64,000 nt of DNA from Allobosea sp. CS1GBMeth4 (GCF_900185715.1 NZ_FYAS01000025.1:310001-374000), one strand, 5' to 3'. Positions 41,833 through 55,212 are shown, numbered from the stretch's first letter. A program made the numbers and translations. The notes: generated from the sequence alone by a model not told the origin.

Positions 41833-42576
41833 ATGCCGATCAGAGCCGTCGTCTTCGATGCCTACGGGACCTTGTTCGACGTGCAGTCCGTCGCGGGCGT
41901 CACCGACGCCGCCTTTCCCGGCCATGGCGAGACCATCACCCAGATCTGGCGCCTGAAGCAGCTCGAATACACCTGGCTGCGGGCGCTGATGGGGCGCTAC
42001 GAGGATTTCTGGAGCGTGACCAAGGCCTCGCTCGACTTCACCCTGAAGACGCTCGGCCTCGCGGCCACGCCCGAGCTGCTCGCCCGCGTCGCCGCGGCCT
42101 ATGACGCGCTGGCGCTCTATCCGGAGGCGCTGGCGGCGCTGCGGGAGCTGAAGCCGACACGCCTCGCGATCTTCTCCAACGGCAGCCCGGCGATGCTGAC
42201 CAATCTCACCCGCCAGGCCGGCATCGACGCGCTGCTGGAGACGGTGATCAGCGTCGACGAGATCGGGACCTACAAGCCCGATCCGCGTGGCTATCGCCTC
42301 GTCGAGGAGCGCCTCGGCCTGTCCCGCGACGAGATCCTGTTCGTCTCCTCCAACGGCTTCGACATCGCCGGCGCCAGGGTCTACGGCATGACCGTGGCGC
42401 GCATCGAGCGGGTGACGTCGCAGGCGCTGCGCGACGAATTGGCCGGCGCGGCGGTGATCGGCCCGAAGAGCCTGTTCAAGGCGCTGCGCATGCAGGAGGA
42501 GCAGCTCGGCGAGAACGCCGACCTGACGATCTCGTCCCTGAGCGAGCTCGCGCCTTACGTAGCAGCAAGGCGCTAG
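41833..42576 (+). CDS. L-2-haloacid dehalogenase (type II)
   Basis: 247-residue HAD-superfamily enzyme. It has the residues known for L-2-haloacid dehalogenases: nucleophile Asp9 in 'VVFDAYGTLFDVQSV', an Arg in 'QIWRLKQLEYTW', Ser/Asn in 'IFSNGSPAML', Lys in 'TYKPDPRGY', and the 'FVSSNGFDIAGA' triad. Type II dehalogenases hydrolyse L-2-haloacids to D-2-hydroxyacids; natural substrates may differ. The ATG at 41833 is preceded by GGAAGGA, better than the ATG at 41818. Confidence 0.88.
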   Translation: MPIRAVVFDAYGTLFDVQSVAGVTDAAFPGHGETITQIWRLKQLEYTWLRALMGRYEDFWSVTKASLDFTLKTLGLAATPELLARVAAAYDALALYPEALAALRELKPTRLAIFSNGSPAMLTNLTRQAGIDALLETVISVDEIGTYKPDPRGYRLVEERLGLSRDEILFVSSNGFDIAGARVYGMTVARIERVTSQALRDELAGAAVIGPKSLFKALRMQEEQLGENADLTISSLSELAPYVAARR

Positions 42577-42582
42577 GCCGTC

Positions 42583-42682
42583 ATTCCCGGGCGAAGCGAA
42601 GCGCAGACCCGGGAATCTCATGACGAGAAGGCTGCATTCAGAGCCTGCTCCGGCCTGAGATGCTCGGATCAAGCCCGAGCAT
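42583..42682. repeat. Composite intergenic palindromes (ATTCCCGGG and ATGCTCGG units)
   Basis: ATTCCCGGG (42583-42591) pairs with CCCGGGAAT (42608-42616), and ATGCTCGG (42660-42667) with CCGAGCAT (42675-42682). They fill the convergent gap between the dehalogenase and SDR genes. The second unit matches that at 11576-11598. Confidence 0.75.
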
Positions 42683-42695
42683 GACGCTGATTGCG

Positions 42696-43463
42696 TCACA
42701 CCACCGCGGTGAGGCCGCCATCGACCATCAGCAGATGGCCGCTGACATAGTCGGAGGCTTCGGAGGACAGGAAGATCGCGGCTCCGGCGAGCTCCTTCGT
42801 CTCGCCCCAGCGCCCGGCCGGCGTCCGGCTCTTCACCCAGTTGGAGAAGGTCTCGTCGGCGAGCAGGGCCTTGTTCAGTTCGGTGACGAAATAGCCGGGG
42901 CCGATCGCGTTCACCTGGATGTTGTGCTTGCCGAGCTCGGCGGCGAGCCCCTGCGTCATCAGGCTGACCGCGCCCTTCGAGGCCGTGTAGGGCACGATGG
43001 TCGGCCGGCCGAGCTTGCTCATCACCGAGCCGATATTGACGATCTTGCCGCGCCCGCGCGGCGCCATGCGCTTCGCCACCGCCTGGGTGACGTAGAACAC
43101 CGAGTGCAGGTTGGTCGCCATCAGGAAGTGCCAGTCCTCGGCCGGGAAGTCGACGAAGGCGCCGCGCTTCTGCGTGCCGGCATTGTTGACGAGGATGTCG
43201 ATCGGGCCGATCTCCGCCTCGATTCGGGCGACGCCCGTCTCGACCGCCTTCTGGTCGGTGACGTCGAAGGCGGCGACCGAGACCTTGTGCCCGGCGGCGG
43301 CGATGGCGCCGCGCGCCGTTTCGAGCTTGCCGGCGTCGCGCCCGTTCAGCACGACATGGGCGCCGGCCGCGGCGAGCCCTTCGGCGATGGCGAGCCCGAT
43401 GCCCTGGCCGGAGCCGGTGACCAGGGCGATGCGCCCGTCGAGCTTGAACAGAGTGAGCGACAT
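42696..43463 (-). CDS. SDR oxidoreductase, gluconate 5-dehydrogenase-like
   Basis: 255-residue short-chain dehydrogenase. Cofactor loop 'VTGSGQGIGLAIAEGL', 'NNAGTQKRG', catalytic Ser in 'NIGSVMSKLG' and Tyr/Lys in 'YTASKGAVSLM'. Arg in 'LNGRDAGK' after beta2 suggests NADP(H). Placement opposite an idonate-dehydrogenase-like gene suggests the IdnO role (5-keto-gluconate to gluconate). GGAGG lies 6 bp before the ATG at 43463. Confidence 0.85.
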   Translation of the reverse strand: MSLTLFKLDGRIALVTGSGQGIGLAIAEGLAAAGAHVVLNGRDAGKLETARGAIAAAGHKVSVAAFDVTDQKAVETGVARIEAEIGPIDILVNNAGTQKRGAFVDFPAEDWHFLMATNLHSVFYVTQAVAKRMAPRGRGKIVNIGSVMSKLGRPTIVPYTASKGAVSLMTQGLAAELGKHNIQVNAIGPGYFVTELNKALLADETFSNWVKSRTPAGRWGETKELAGAAIFLSSEASDYVSGHLLMVDGGLTAVV

Positions 43464-43519
43464 CCTATCCTCCCGGTCCACGGCCTGATTTGCGGCTTGT
43501 GAGCGCGTCCAGGCTTCGG

Positions 43520-43530
43520 TAAGCGCTTTA
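43520..43530. promoter_or_regulatory. LacI-type operator-like sequence between the idonate genes
   Basis: TAAGCGCTTTA, with an AAGCGCTT core palindrome typical of LacI/GntR-family sites, in the 128-bp divergent gap. The regulator is not in this window. Confidence 0.45.
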
Positions 43531-43591
43531 AAACGATTAGACAACCGCGCGCCTGCCCCAGCCGCATGGCGCCGCCCCTCAGGAGACCACC

Positions 43592-44629
43592 ATGCGCGCC
43601 GTCGTGATCCATGCCGAGAAGGATCTGCGCGTCGAGGACGCCGCCGTGCCGGAGCTCGGCCCGCTCGACGTCAAGGTCGCGATCAAGGCCGGCGGCATCT
43701 GCGGCTCCGACCTGCACTATTATCTCCATGGCGGCTTCGGCACGATCCGGGTGCGCGAGCCGATGATCCTCGGCCATGAGATCGCCGGCGTCGTCGAGGC
43801 GGTCGGCGGCGAGGTCAGCCGCGTCGCGCCGGGCGATCTCGTCGCGGTCAATCCGAGCCGCGCCTGCGGACGCTGCCGTTATTGCCAGGCCGGCCAGCAG
43901 CAACACTGCATGGACATGCTGTTCTACGGCAGCGCCATGCGCTTCCCCCATGTCCAGGGCGGCTTCCGCGAGGTGCTGGTGATCGAGGAGCGTCAGGCGG
44001 TGAAGCTCCCTGCCCATGTCGGCGCCGCCCAGGCCGCCTTCGCCGAGCCGCTCGCCGTCTGCCTGCATGCGGTCAAGCGCGCCGGCGCCCTCCTCGGCAA
44101 GCGTGTCCTCGTCACCGGCTCCGGCCCGATCGGCGTGCTGACCGTCGTCGCCGCCCGCGCCGCCGGCGCGTCCGAGATCGTCGTCACCGACGTCGTCGAC
44201 GGCCCGCTGCCGACCGCGCTCGAGATGGGCGCGACGACCACGATCAACGTCATGGCGCAGCCGGAGCGGCTCAAGGCCGATTACGGTGCGGAAAAGGGCG
44301 CCTTCGACGTGATGTTCGAATGCTCGGGCAACCAGCACGCGCTGACCGGCGCCTTCGACGCGCTGCGCCCCGGCGCGGTCATCGTCCAGATCGGCGTCGG
44401 CGGCAACTTCACCATTCCGATGAACGTCGTCGTCGCCAAGGAATTCGACCTGCGCGGCTCCTTCCGCTTCCATGAAGAGTTCGACTGGGCGGTCGCCCTG
44501 ATCGCCTCCGGGCGCATCGATCTCTCGCCGCTGCTCACCGCCTCGATCCCGGTCGAACGCGCCGTCGAGGCCTTCGACCTCGCCGCCGACAAATCGCGGG
44601 CGATGAAGGTGCAGCTGGCGTTCGGCTGA
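43592..44629 (+). CDS. idnD: L-idonate 5-dehydrogenase-like zinc dehydrogenase
   Basis: 345-residue zinc MDR. Catalytic zinc site: 'GGICGSDLHYY' (Cys) and 'ILGHEIAGVV' (His/Glu); structural zinc: 'CGRCRYCQAGQQQHC' (four Cys). Nucleotide loop 'VTGSGPIGVLTVV', Asp in 'VVTDVVDG' favouring NAD+. The family oxidises L-idonate to 5-keto-D-gluconate, which the divergent SDR could reduce to gluconate. Alternative: another polyol dehydrogenase. Confidence 0.86.
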   Translation: MRAVVIHAEKDLRVEDAAVPELGPLDVKVAIKAGGICGSDLHYYLHGGFGTIRVREPMILGHEIAGVVEAVGGEVSRVAPGDLVAVNPSRACGRCRYCQAGQQQHCMDMLFYGSAMRFPHVQGGFREVLVIEERQAVKLPAHVGAAQAAFAEPLAVCLHAVKRAGALLGKRVLVTGSGPIGVLTVVAARAAGASEIVVTDVVDGPLPTALEMGATTTINVMAQPERLKADYGAEKGAFDVMFECSGNQHALTGAFDALRPGAVIVQIGVGGNFTIPMNVVVAKEFDLRGSFRFHEEFDWAVALIASGRIDLSPLLTASIPVERAVEAFDLAADKSRAMKVQLAFG

Positions 44630-44633
44630 GGCT

Positions 44634-46385
44634 TCAGACCGCCCGCCGCAGCGCAGTTCCGGATTGCAGCCCCTCGATCGCGATGCCGTCGCGGCCGCCG
44701 CGCTTGACCTGGTAGAGCGCCGCGTCGGCCCGCGCCGCGGCGTCGGTCAGGCTGTCCTCCGGCCGCGCCATGGCCGCGCCGAGGCTCGCGGTCATCGGCA
44801 CCGCCCGTCCGTCGCTGAGCTCGACCGGCGCGTCGCGCAGCAGCGTCGCGATCTTTCCGGCGACCGTCGCGAGCGAATCCGCCGTGCAATCGCTGATCAG
44901 CAGGATGAATTCGTCGCCGCCCCAGCGGGCGCAGGCATCGTGGCCGCGCAGCACCGAGAGCATCCGGCGCGCCAGGGCGATCAGCACCTCGTCGCCGGCA
45001 TGATGGCCGTAATCGTCGTTGACGAGCTTGAATCGGTCGAGATCGACGATGACGAGGCCGCAGGCCTTGCCGCCACGCTGCGCGCGGTTCTGCTCGCGCG
45101 CGAAGGCCTCCTCGAAACCGCGGCGGTTCAGCACCGAGGTCAGCGGGTCGTGCTGCGCCAGCCTTTCGAGCTTCTGCGTCCGCTCGCGCACCATCGCCTC
45201 GAGGCGCCCGGTATTGTCGCCGACGGCCTGTGCCATCTCGTTGAAGGCGCGCGCCAGCCTGGCGATCTCGTCATTGCCGTCCTCGCTCGCCACGGCCGAG
45301 AAGTCGCCCGCGCGCACCCGGCCGACACCCTGCTCGACCCGCGCCAGCCGGTCGAGCACCTTGCGCTTGAACAACAGGGTCATCAGCCCGGCCACGGCGA
45401 CGAGGATCGCCACCATCAGCCCGGCGATCGGCGCGAACAGCTTGCGGTCGATGATCGCGTCGACATCCATTACCGTGACGTTGAACCAGCCCAGCCGGTC
45501 GAGGAAGCCGACCCCGACCAGCACCTCGCGCTTGTCCATCTGCATGAAGCGCGACAGCACCAGCGCTTCGCCCTTCGCGACGCGCCGCATCATCTCGGCG
45601 AGCGCCTTGCGGTCGTCGTCCTCGTCGAGCAGGCGGAAGATCGTCTTCTTGGCCGCTGCCTCCTTGGTCAGGCTGTGGAAGTCGACCACGCGCGGATCGC
45701 GATGCGCCTGGACCGCGCCCTGCAGGTCGACGAACATGCTCTGCACGCCGGTCTGCGGGAACTCGACGACCTCCTTGATGAACTGCGTCAGGTCGACGCC
45801 CGTGCCGATCAGGCCGAGGACCTCGCCGTCCTTCTGGATGATGCAGTTGATCCAGACCTTGGTGACGCCGAGCACCTCGTCGCGGTTGACGTTGAGGTGG
45901 CAGCCCTTGCCGAGCGCGCGGGTCTTGAAATACCAGGCGTCCTGCGGCGCGTTCGGCGAGACGGCATAGCGCAGGCGGTTGTGCTCGTAGGTATTGTCCT
46001 TGTCGTTGAAGTAATAGTTGCCGCTCTTGTCGACCACCGCGAAATAGCTGCGGTCGTTGAAGGACAGCCGGTAATGCTCGAGTTCGGCGAGGCCGCGTTT
46101 GGCCTTCTCCGGATCGGTCTCGTCCTCCGCCCACGCGACGATCACCGGCGCGCGCGCCACCGTCTCGGCCAGCGAGACCTCGCGCATCAGGGCTTCCAGC
46201 CCGCGATAGCGATCGAACAGGATCTGCTTCTCGGCGAAGAGCGTGCCGAGCTTCACCACCGTGCCGTTGACCATCCAGAGGAAGATGCCCGACGCCGGGA
46301 CGGCGATCGCGACCAGCGTCGCCAGGACGAGCACGAGCACGCGCACCTTCAGGCCCGAATTGGTCCAGGCGGTCAGCAAACCCAT
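44634..46385 (-). CDS. Diguanylate cyclase with periplasmic cache sensor, HAMP and GGDEF
   Basis: 583 residues from ATG 46385 (a longer start at 46427 is possible). N-terminal membrane helix ('VLVLVLATLVAIAVPASGIFL', partly cited), a periplasmic double-cache-type domain (about 45-310, with 'SYFAVVDKSGNYYFND'), second membrane helix, a HAMP (about 340-400), and GGDEF domain. The active site is 'WGGDEFI', with an RxxD inhibitory site (R-G-H-D, five residues before GGDEF). So it should make c-di-GMP and be product-inhibited. The periplasmic ligand is unknown. Monocistronic, convergent with idnD. Confidence 0.92.
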   Translation of the reverse strand: MGLLTAWTNSGLKVRVLVLVLATLVAIAVPASGIFLWMVNGTVVKLGTLFAEKQILFDRYRGLEALMREVSLAETVARAPVIVAWAEDETDPEKAKRGLAELEHYRLSFNDRSYFAVVDKSGNYYFNDKDNTYEHNRLRYAVSPNAPQDAWYFKTRALGKGCHLNVNRDEVLGVTKVWINCIIQKDGEVLGLIGTGVDLTQFIKEVVEFPQTGVQSMFVDLQGAVQAHRDPRVVDFHSLTKEAAAKKTIFRLLDEDDDRKALAEMMRRVAKGEALVLSRFMQMDKREVLVGVGFLDRLGWFNVTVMDVDAIIDRKLFAPIAGLMVAILVAVAGLMTLLFKRKVLDRLARVEQGVGRVRAGDFSAVASEDGNDEIARLARAFNEMAQAVGDNTGRLEAMVRERTQKLERLAQHDPLTSVLNRRGFEEAFAREQNRAQRGGKACGLVIVDLDRFKLVNDDYGHHAGDEVLIALARRMLSVLRGHDACARWGGDEFILLISDCTADSLATVAGKIATLLRDAPVELSDGRAVPMTASLGAAMARPEDSLTDAAARADAALYQVKRGGRDGIAIEGLQSGTALRRAV

Positions 46386-46530
46386 CGCGTCGGCATCTCC
46401 CGCGCCCGCCATGCCGGGGCGGCGCATGGCGCATCGTGGCCGCGATATGGTTTACACTTCGTTGACGGAGCGGGCCGGGACGAGCCGCATCCCGGGCTCC
46501 TTGCAGCGCGGCGCCCGAAAGGACGAGGCT

Positions 46531-48204
46531 CTAGAACAGCCCCTCGATCTGGCCGTGCGCGTCGAGATGGATGCGCTCCGCCGCCGGCTCGCGCGGCAGG
46601 CCGGGCATGGTCATGATGTCCCCGCAGATGGCGACGACGAAGCCGGCGCCGGCCGAGAGCCTGAGCTCGCGCACCGGCACGGTGTGGCCCGAGGGCGCGC
46701 CGCGCAGCGTCGGGTCGGCGGAAAAGGAGTATTGCGTCTTGGCGACGCAGATCGGCAGGTGGCCATAGCCGGCCGTCTCGAGCTCGGCGAAGCGGGCGCT
46801 CACCTTGGCGTCGGTCGAGATGCCGCTCGCGCCGTAGATCTCGCGCGCGACCGTCTCGAGCTTCTGGCGCAGCGGCATCGCGTCCGGATAGAGCGGCATG
46901 AAATCGGCCTCGCCGCTGTCGGTCAGCGCCGCGACTTTGGCGGACAGCTCGGCGGTGCCCGCCCCGCCTTCGGCCCAGTGCCGGCAGATCACCGCCTCGA
47001 CGCCGAGATGGTTGCGGCAGAAATTCTGGATCAGCGCATGTTCGGCGGCTGTGTCGCTGCTGAAATGGTTGATCGCGACGATCGCCGGCACGCCGAACTT
47101 TCTGATGTTCTCGACATGGCGGGCGAGGTTTGACAGGCCCGTCTCCAGCGCCTTGAGGTTCTCGCTGCCGAGCATGTCGCGGGCGACGCCGCCATGCATC
47201 TTGAGCGCGCGCACGGTCGCGACCACCACCGCGACATCCGGCTTCAGCCCCGCCTTGCGGCATTTGATGTCGAAGAACTTCTCGGCGCCCAGATCAGCGC
47301 CGAAGCCGGCCTCGGTCACGACATAGTCGGCGAGCTTGAGCGCCGCGCGCGTCGCGATCACCGAATTGCAGCCATGGGCGATATTGGCGAAGGGCCCGCC
47401 ATGGACGAAGGCGGGCGTTCCCTCCAGCGTCTGCACCAGGTTCGGCATCAGCGCATCGCGCAGCAGCACCGTCATCGCGCCCTGGGCGTTGAGCTCGGCC
47501 GCCGTGACCGGGCGCTTGCTGCGGGTGCGGCCGATCACGATGCGTCCCAGCCGCTCCTCCAGATCGGCGAGGTCGCTGGCGAGGCAGAAGATCGCCATCA
47601 CCTCGGAGGCGACGGTGATGTCGAAGCCGTCCTCACGCGGGAAGCCGTTCGCCGGCCCGCCGAGCGAGGAGACGATCGAACGCAGCGCCCTGTCGTTCAT
47701 GTCGACCGCGCGGCGCCAGGCGACATGGCGCTCGTCGAGATCGAGCCCGTTGCCCCAGTAGACATGATTGTCGAGCATCGCCGCCAGCAGGTTGTGCGCG
47801 CTGGTGATGGCGTGGAAATCGCCGGTGAAATGCAGGTTGATCTGCTCCATCGGCACGACCTGGGCATAGCCGCCGCCGGCCGCCCCGCCCTTCTGGCCGA
47901 AGCAGGGGCCGAGCGAGGGCTCGCGCAGCGCGATCATCGTGCGCTTGCCGAGGCGCCGCAGCCCGTCGCCGAGCCCGACCGTGGTCGTGGTCTTGCCCTC
48001 GCCCGCCGGCGTCGGGCTGATCGCGGTGACGAGGATGAGCTTGCCGTCCGGCCGTCCGGCGAAATCCGGGATCGCGCTGGTGTCGACCTTGGCGATGTGC
48101 TTGCCGTAGGGGTGCAGCGCCGCGTCCGGGATGCCGGCCTCTTCGGCGACGGTGCCGATGGCCTTCAGCGTCGCCGCACGGGCGATCTCGATATCGGTCG
48201 ACAT
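46531..48204 (-). CDS. fhs: Formate-tetrahydrofolate ligase
   Basis: 557-residue ATP-dependent ligase making 10-formyl-tetrahydrofolate from formate, feeding one-carbon metabolism. Nucleotide loop '[19 protein letters not shown]' (partly), '[20 protein letters not shown]' at the substrate region, and '[12 protein letters not shown]' follow the family layout. ATG at 48204 with GAGGGG 5 bp upstream. A formaldehyde-oxidising operon lies 0.7 kb further on; formate from it could enter here. Confidence 0.95.
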   Translation of the reverse strand: MSTDIEIARAATLKAIGTVAEEAGIPDAALHPYGKHIAKVDTSAIPDFAGRPDGKLILVTAISPTPAGEGKTTTTVGLGDGLRRLGKRTMIALREPSLGPCFGQKGGAAGGGYAQVVPMEQINLHFTGDFHAITSAHNLLAAMLDNHVYWGNGLDLDERHVAWRRAVDMNDRALRSIVSSLGGPANGFPREDGFDITVASEVMAIFCLASDLADLEERLGRIVIGRTRSKRPVTAAELNAQGAMTVLLRDALMPNLVQTLEGTPAFVHGGPFANIAHGCNSVIATRAALKLADYVVTEAGFGADLGAEKFFDIKCRKAGLKPDVAVVVATVRALKMHGGVARDMLGSENLKALETGLSNLARHVENIRKFGVPAIVAINHFSSDTAAEHALIQNFCRNHLGVEAVICRHWAEGGAGTAELSAKVAALTDSGEADFMPLYPDAMPLRQKLETVAREIYGASGISTDAKVSARFAELETAGYGHLPICVAKTQYSFSADPTLRGAPSGHTVPVRELRLSAGAGFVVAICGDIMTMPGLPREPAAERIHLDAHGQIEGLF

Positions 48205-48412
48205 ACCGTCCCCTCGCAGCCTGGTCGGAACGCCCGTGTCGGCCGATTCCGCGCGGGCGCGACTATTGCCGAAAAGCCGCGGCCATCGCCAGCGCCCGGG
48301 GACATGGACGCCATCTGCCAACAGGAGAAATCGCCGCCCCTGGGCCATCGCCGCGGGTGCGACCGGCGGCATCGCGCCGGATGCGGGAGGGGCGTCGCTC
48401 GCAGATGCGGCG

Positions 48413-48826
48413 TCAGGCCGACCTGCGCCTGCCCCGCGCGGCGCGGGCCCTGCGGGCCATCTGCTCGAACTCGCCCCGCAACTCCTCGAGCTTGTCCTCG
48501 TCGAGCTCTTCCAGATCGAGCAGTTCCTCGCGCGCGCCCTCGACCTTGTTGATCAGCTCATCGAGCTTGATCTGCATCGCCGCCGTGTCGCGGTTCTGGC
48601 TGTTCTGGATGATGAACACCATCAGGAAGGTGACGATCGTCGTCGAGGTGTTGATCACCAACTGCCAGGTGTCGTTGAAGCCGAAGAACGGGCCCGAGGC
48701 CGCCCAGACGACGATCACTGAGAATGCGACGAAGAAGGCCTGCGGCTTGCCGGCCCATTGCGCCGTCGCATGCGACAGGCGGGTGAAGAAGGAGCGCTGC
48801 TCGCTCCGGTTCAATGGCAGTGACAT
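48413..48826 (-). CDS. Low-affinity iron permease family small membrane protein
   Basis: 137 residues; two membrane segments ('[20 protein letters not shown]' and '[14 protein letters not shown]') with '[15 protein letters not shown]' after them, matching the PF04120 (Fet4-like) small bacterial proteins. Despite the name, iron transport is unproven for these proteins. The C-terminus is charged and coiled-coil-like ('[17 protein letters not shown]'). GAGGG is 6 bp before the ATG at 48826. Stands between fhs and the formaldehyde operon. Confidence 0.8.
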   Translation of the reverse strand: MSLPLNRSEQRSFFTRLSHATAQWAGKPQAFFVAFSVIVVWAASGPFFGFNDTWQLVINTSTTIVTFLMVFIIQNSQNRDTAAMQIKLDELINKVEGAREELLDLEELDEDKLEELRGEFEQMARRARAARGRRRSA

Positions 48827-48895
48827 GGCCGCCCTCGGGGTTGATCGCACAGATCAACCCCGCGCGACGGCGCGCGTTCCCGCGCGGCAGTTCCG

Positions 48896-50008
<1,113 letters not shown>

Positions 50009-50038
50009 GGTCTGTCCTCCTTCATGACTGTCCTGCGC

Positions 50039-50344
50039 CTATTTCAGATAGGTCCGCAATGTCCGGATGATGCCGTCGATCTCCGCGTCGAGACCGGGAC
50101 CGGCCGCCTCGCCGCGCCCTGCCGGCGCGCCGGTTGCCTGCGCCTGTCCGAACGTCTCGCGCAGATGGCTTTCCAGCACCTCCGCCATCAATCCGCTCGT
50201 CGCGCCGCGGAGCGCGGCGATCTGCTGCAGCAGCGCGCTGCAGTCCACGCCGGCCTCGACCGCGCGCTCCAGCGCCTCCGCCTGCCCCCTGATGCGGCGC
50301 AGGCGTGCGATGGCGCGCTTCTTCTCGTCCGGGCTATGCGGCAT
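50039..50344 (-). CDS. frmR: Formaldehyde-responsive repressor FrmR (CsoR/RcnR family)
   Basis: 101-residue all-helical DUF156 repressor. The residues that form the formaldehyde crosslink in E. coli FrmR are present: Pro2 ('MPHSPDEKK') and Cys35 ('VDCSALLQQIAALRGA'), along with His60 in 'VLESHLRETF'. So it should release DNA on formaldehyde exposure. A G-tract operator lies 25 bp upstream of the start. An insert of about ten residues ('ATGAPAGRGEAAG') before the last helix is longer than in E. coli FrmR. Confidence 0.92.
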   Translation of the reverse strand: MPHSPDEKKRAIARLRRIRGQAEALERAVEAGVDCSALLQQIAALRGATSGLMAEVLESHLRETFGQAQATGAPAGRGEAAGPGLDAEIDGIIRTLRTYLK

Positions 50345-50368
50345 GGCCTGTCCTTCCGCACGACTATG

Positions 50369-50385
50369 ATACCCGGGGGGAGTAT
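50369..50385. promoter_or_regulatory. FrmR/RcnR-type operator
   Basis: ATAC-CCGGGGGG-AGTAT: an interrupted inverted ATAC/GTAT pair around a run of six G, the pattern of RcnR/FrmR operators (TACT-G6-N-AGTA-like). It sits in the leader of frmR-frmA. Confidence 0.65.
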
Positions 50386-50447
50386 GTCAACGGGCGATGA
50401 CGGCCAATGGAACCAGCCGGAGGCGGCCGGCCCGCCGGGCCTGCGCC

Positions 50448-50481
50448 AAAGAAAAGGCCGCGCGAGCGGGGCTCGCGCGGC
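50448..50481 (-). terminator. Intrinsic terminator of the porin gene
   Basis: Stem GCCGCGCGAGC / GCTCGCGCGGC (11 bp) with a GGG loop; on the minus strand followed by CTTTTCTTT. 25 bp after the porin stop. Confidence 0.8.
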
Positions 50482-50505
50482 TTCTTCGTAGGTGGGACCG
50501 GCTGG

Positions 50506-51366
50506 TCAGTACTTGCGCACGACCGGCGCCGGCGCGTAGGTCACCGGGCGCTCGACCGGGCCGCAGCAATCGGGATCGCCGAAATTCCAGCGCATGCCGA
50601 TGCGGAAATCGTGGCTGTCGATGTCCTTGACCTTCAGCGGCGAGTAGGTCTCGTTCAGGAAGGCGTTGCGGATGCGGCCCGAATGGGCGTCGCCCAGATT
50701 GAGGTAGCGGTAGCCGACTTCGAGCGTGAGGTTCTTGTTCACCTCGTAGCCGACGCCGGCCATCAACGCCCAGGCCATGCCGGACTTGTCGCCGTCTCCG
50801 GCGGTGCCGAGCGTGCCGGCGCCGGTGAACTGCAGGCCCTGATCGGTCAGGCCGCTGATCCGGTTGGTGGCATAGCCGATACCGGCGCCGATATAGGGCG
50901 TCAGGCAGTTCCATGTGCCGAGATCGACATAGGCGTTGAACAGGGCGACGATCGAGGACAGGTTGCCCTTGTAGGTATTGGTCTGGTTGCCGCCGATGAA
51001 CGGGTTGAACACCACGTCCGTGGCGCCCACCGTCGCGCCGCCGCGATATTCCAGCGTACCGTCGACGCGGAACCAGTTGTTGAAGCGATAGCCGATACCA
51101 GCGCCGGCGAAATAGGAATTGGACCGGTCTTCCTTGGTGACGAAGCTGCCGCCGAACTGGCTCACTTCCGCCTGGCTGTAATCGCCGTAATTCGTCACCC
51201 CGACACCGATGTCGCCGCGCAGATAGACGCCGGAGCTGATCGTGCCGCGCAGTTCCGGCGGCGGGGGAGCAGGCGGCGGGGCAACCGGAAAGTCTGCGGC
51301 CCGGGCCATGGCGGTCGCGCTCACGGCCATGGCGCCGGCGAGCGCGAGAGTTTTCAGGCTGCCCAT
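50506..51366 (-). CDS. Outer-membrane beta-barrel protein (Omp25/Omp31-like)
   Basis: 286 residues: signal peptide cleaved near 'ARAADFPV', a Pro-rich stretch ('APPPAPPPPELRG'), then eight predicted beta-strands of alternating aromatic/hydrophobic pattern ('GVYLRGDIGVGVTNYG', 'YFAGAGIGYRFNNW', 'LEVGYRYLNLGD') ending 'DFRIGMRWNFGDPD'. Matches the Omp25/Omp31 (OmpA-like barrel) group of Hyphomicrobiales. A CC pair in 'DPDCCGPVERP' is unusual. A full CtrA box lies 80-94 bp upstream. Confidence 0.87.
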   Translation of the reverse strand: MGSLKTLALAGAMAVSATAMARAADFPVAPPPAPPPPELRGTISSGVYLRGDIGVGVTNYGDYSQAEVSQFGGSFVTKEDRSNSYFAGAGIGYRFNNWFRVDGTLEYRGGATVGATDVVFNPFIGGNQTNTYKGNLSSIVALFNAYVDLGTWNCLTPYIGAGIGYATNRISGLTDQGLQFTGAGTLGTAGDGDKSGMAWALMAGVGYEVNKNLTLEVGYRYLNLGDAHSGRIRNAFLNETYSPLKVKDIDSHDFRIGMRWNFGDPDCCGPVERPVTYAPAPVVRKY

Positions 51367-51445
51367 GGCAGATCCCTTCGAGTTTGCGCGCAGCTGGACT
51401 CGAGCGCGCGCGAGTTACCGATGGGAAAACCCTGCCATGGATTTC

Positions 51446-51460
51446 TTAAATGAGGCTTAA
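51446..51460. promoter_or_regulatory. Full CtrA box TTAA-N7-TTAA upstream of the porin
   Basis: TTAA-ATGAGGC-TTAA followed by CCCT, exactly the 7-base spacing of the CtrA consensus, in the 264-bp region between the porin (start 51366) and glmM (stop 51631). Read toward the porin it would sit around the promoter. Confidence 0.65.
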
Positions 51461-51630
51461 CCCTAAAAACTAACCCTACCGCGCCCTGAACGACTGTTCT
51501 GCCGCGTCCGATGAAGGCGCCCGCGCGGCGTAGAAGCGGCAGGTCGATGCCACGGCGACGGCCGGCCGTCATCGCGACGACGTTGCGGCAACACCCGGGC
51601 CGAGAGCGCCGGCGCGAGAGCCGGTCCTCG

Positions 51631-52974
<1,344 letters not shown>

Positions 52975-53116
52975 GGGGTCTTCCTCGGAGCCTCGTCCGA
53001 TCCGTTGCTTTTCAGCTCATACAGGCAGTTCGCCTGCTCAGCTTCTCACAAATTGTGTCGAACCGTATCCGTCAAGCGCCGCGTGGCGGGCGCGAGGCGA
53101 ATTGCGGGGATCGGCC

Positions 53117-53144
53117 AAGAGAAAGGGCGGCCCGGAGGCCGCCC
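53117..53144 (-). terminator. Intrinsic terminator of ftsH
   Basis: Stem GGGCGGCC / GGCCGCCC with a CGGA loop, followed on the minus strand by TTTCTCTT. Lies 30 bp after the ftsH stop and before glmM, so glmM needs its own promoter. Confidence 0.75.
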
Positions 53145-53175
53145 TGCTGTGGCGAATGGCCATGTCGGCCAAAGG

Positions 53176-55101
<1,926 letters not shown>

Positions 55102-55212
55102 CAGGGTTCCGATCCGCTCGCCGGCGGAATTGCCGCGCGAGCCTGAGGTTTTCACTGCCTAATCTAGGGCCGCCGAGCCCCCTTGCCAAGGGAAGCTTGG
55201 CCCTTCTTCGGG

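Noticed and set aside
46531..48372. 56-residue N-terminal extension of formate-THF ligase
   Set aside because: The family begins near '[11 protein letters not shown]' and a GAGGGG site precedes the ATG at 48204; upstream residues are non-conserved.
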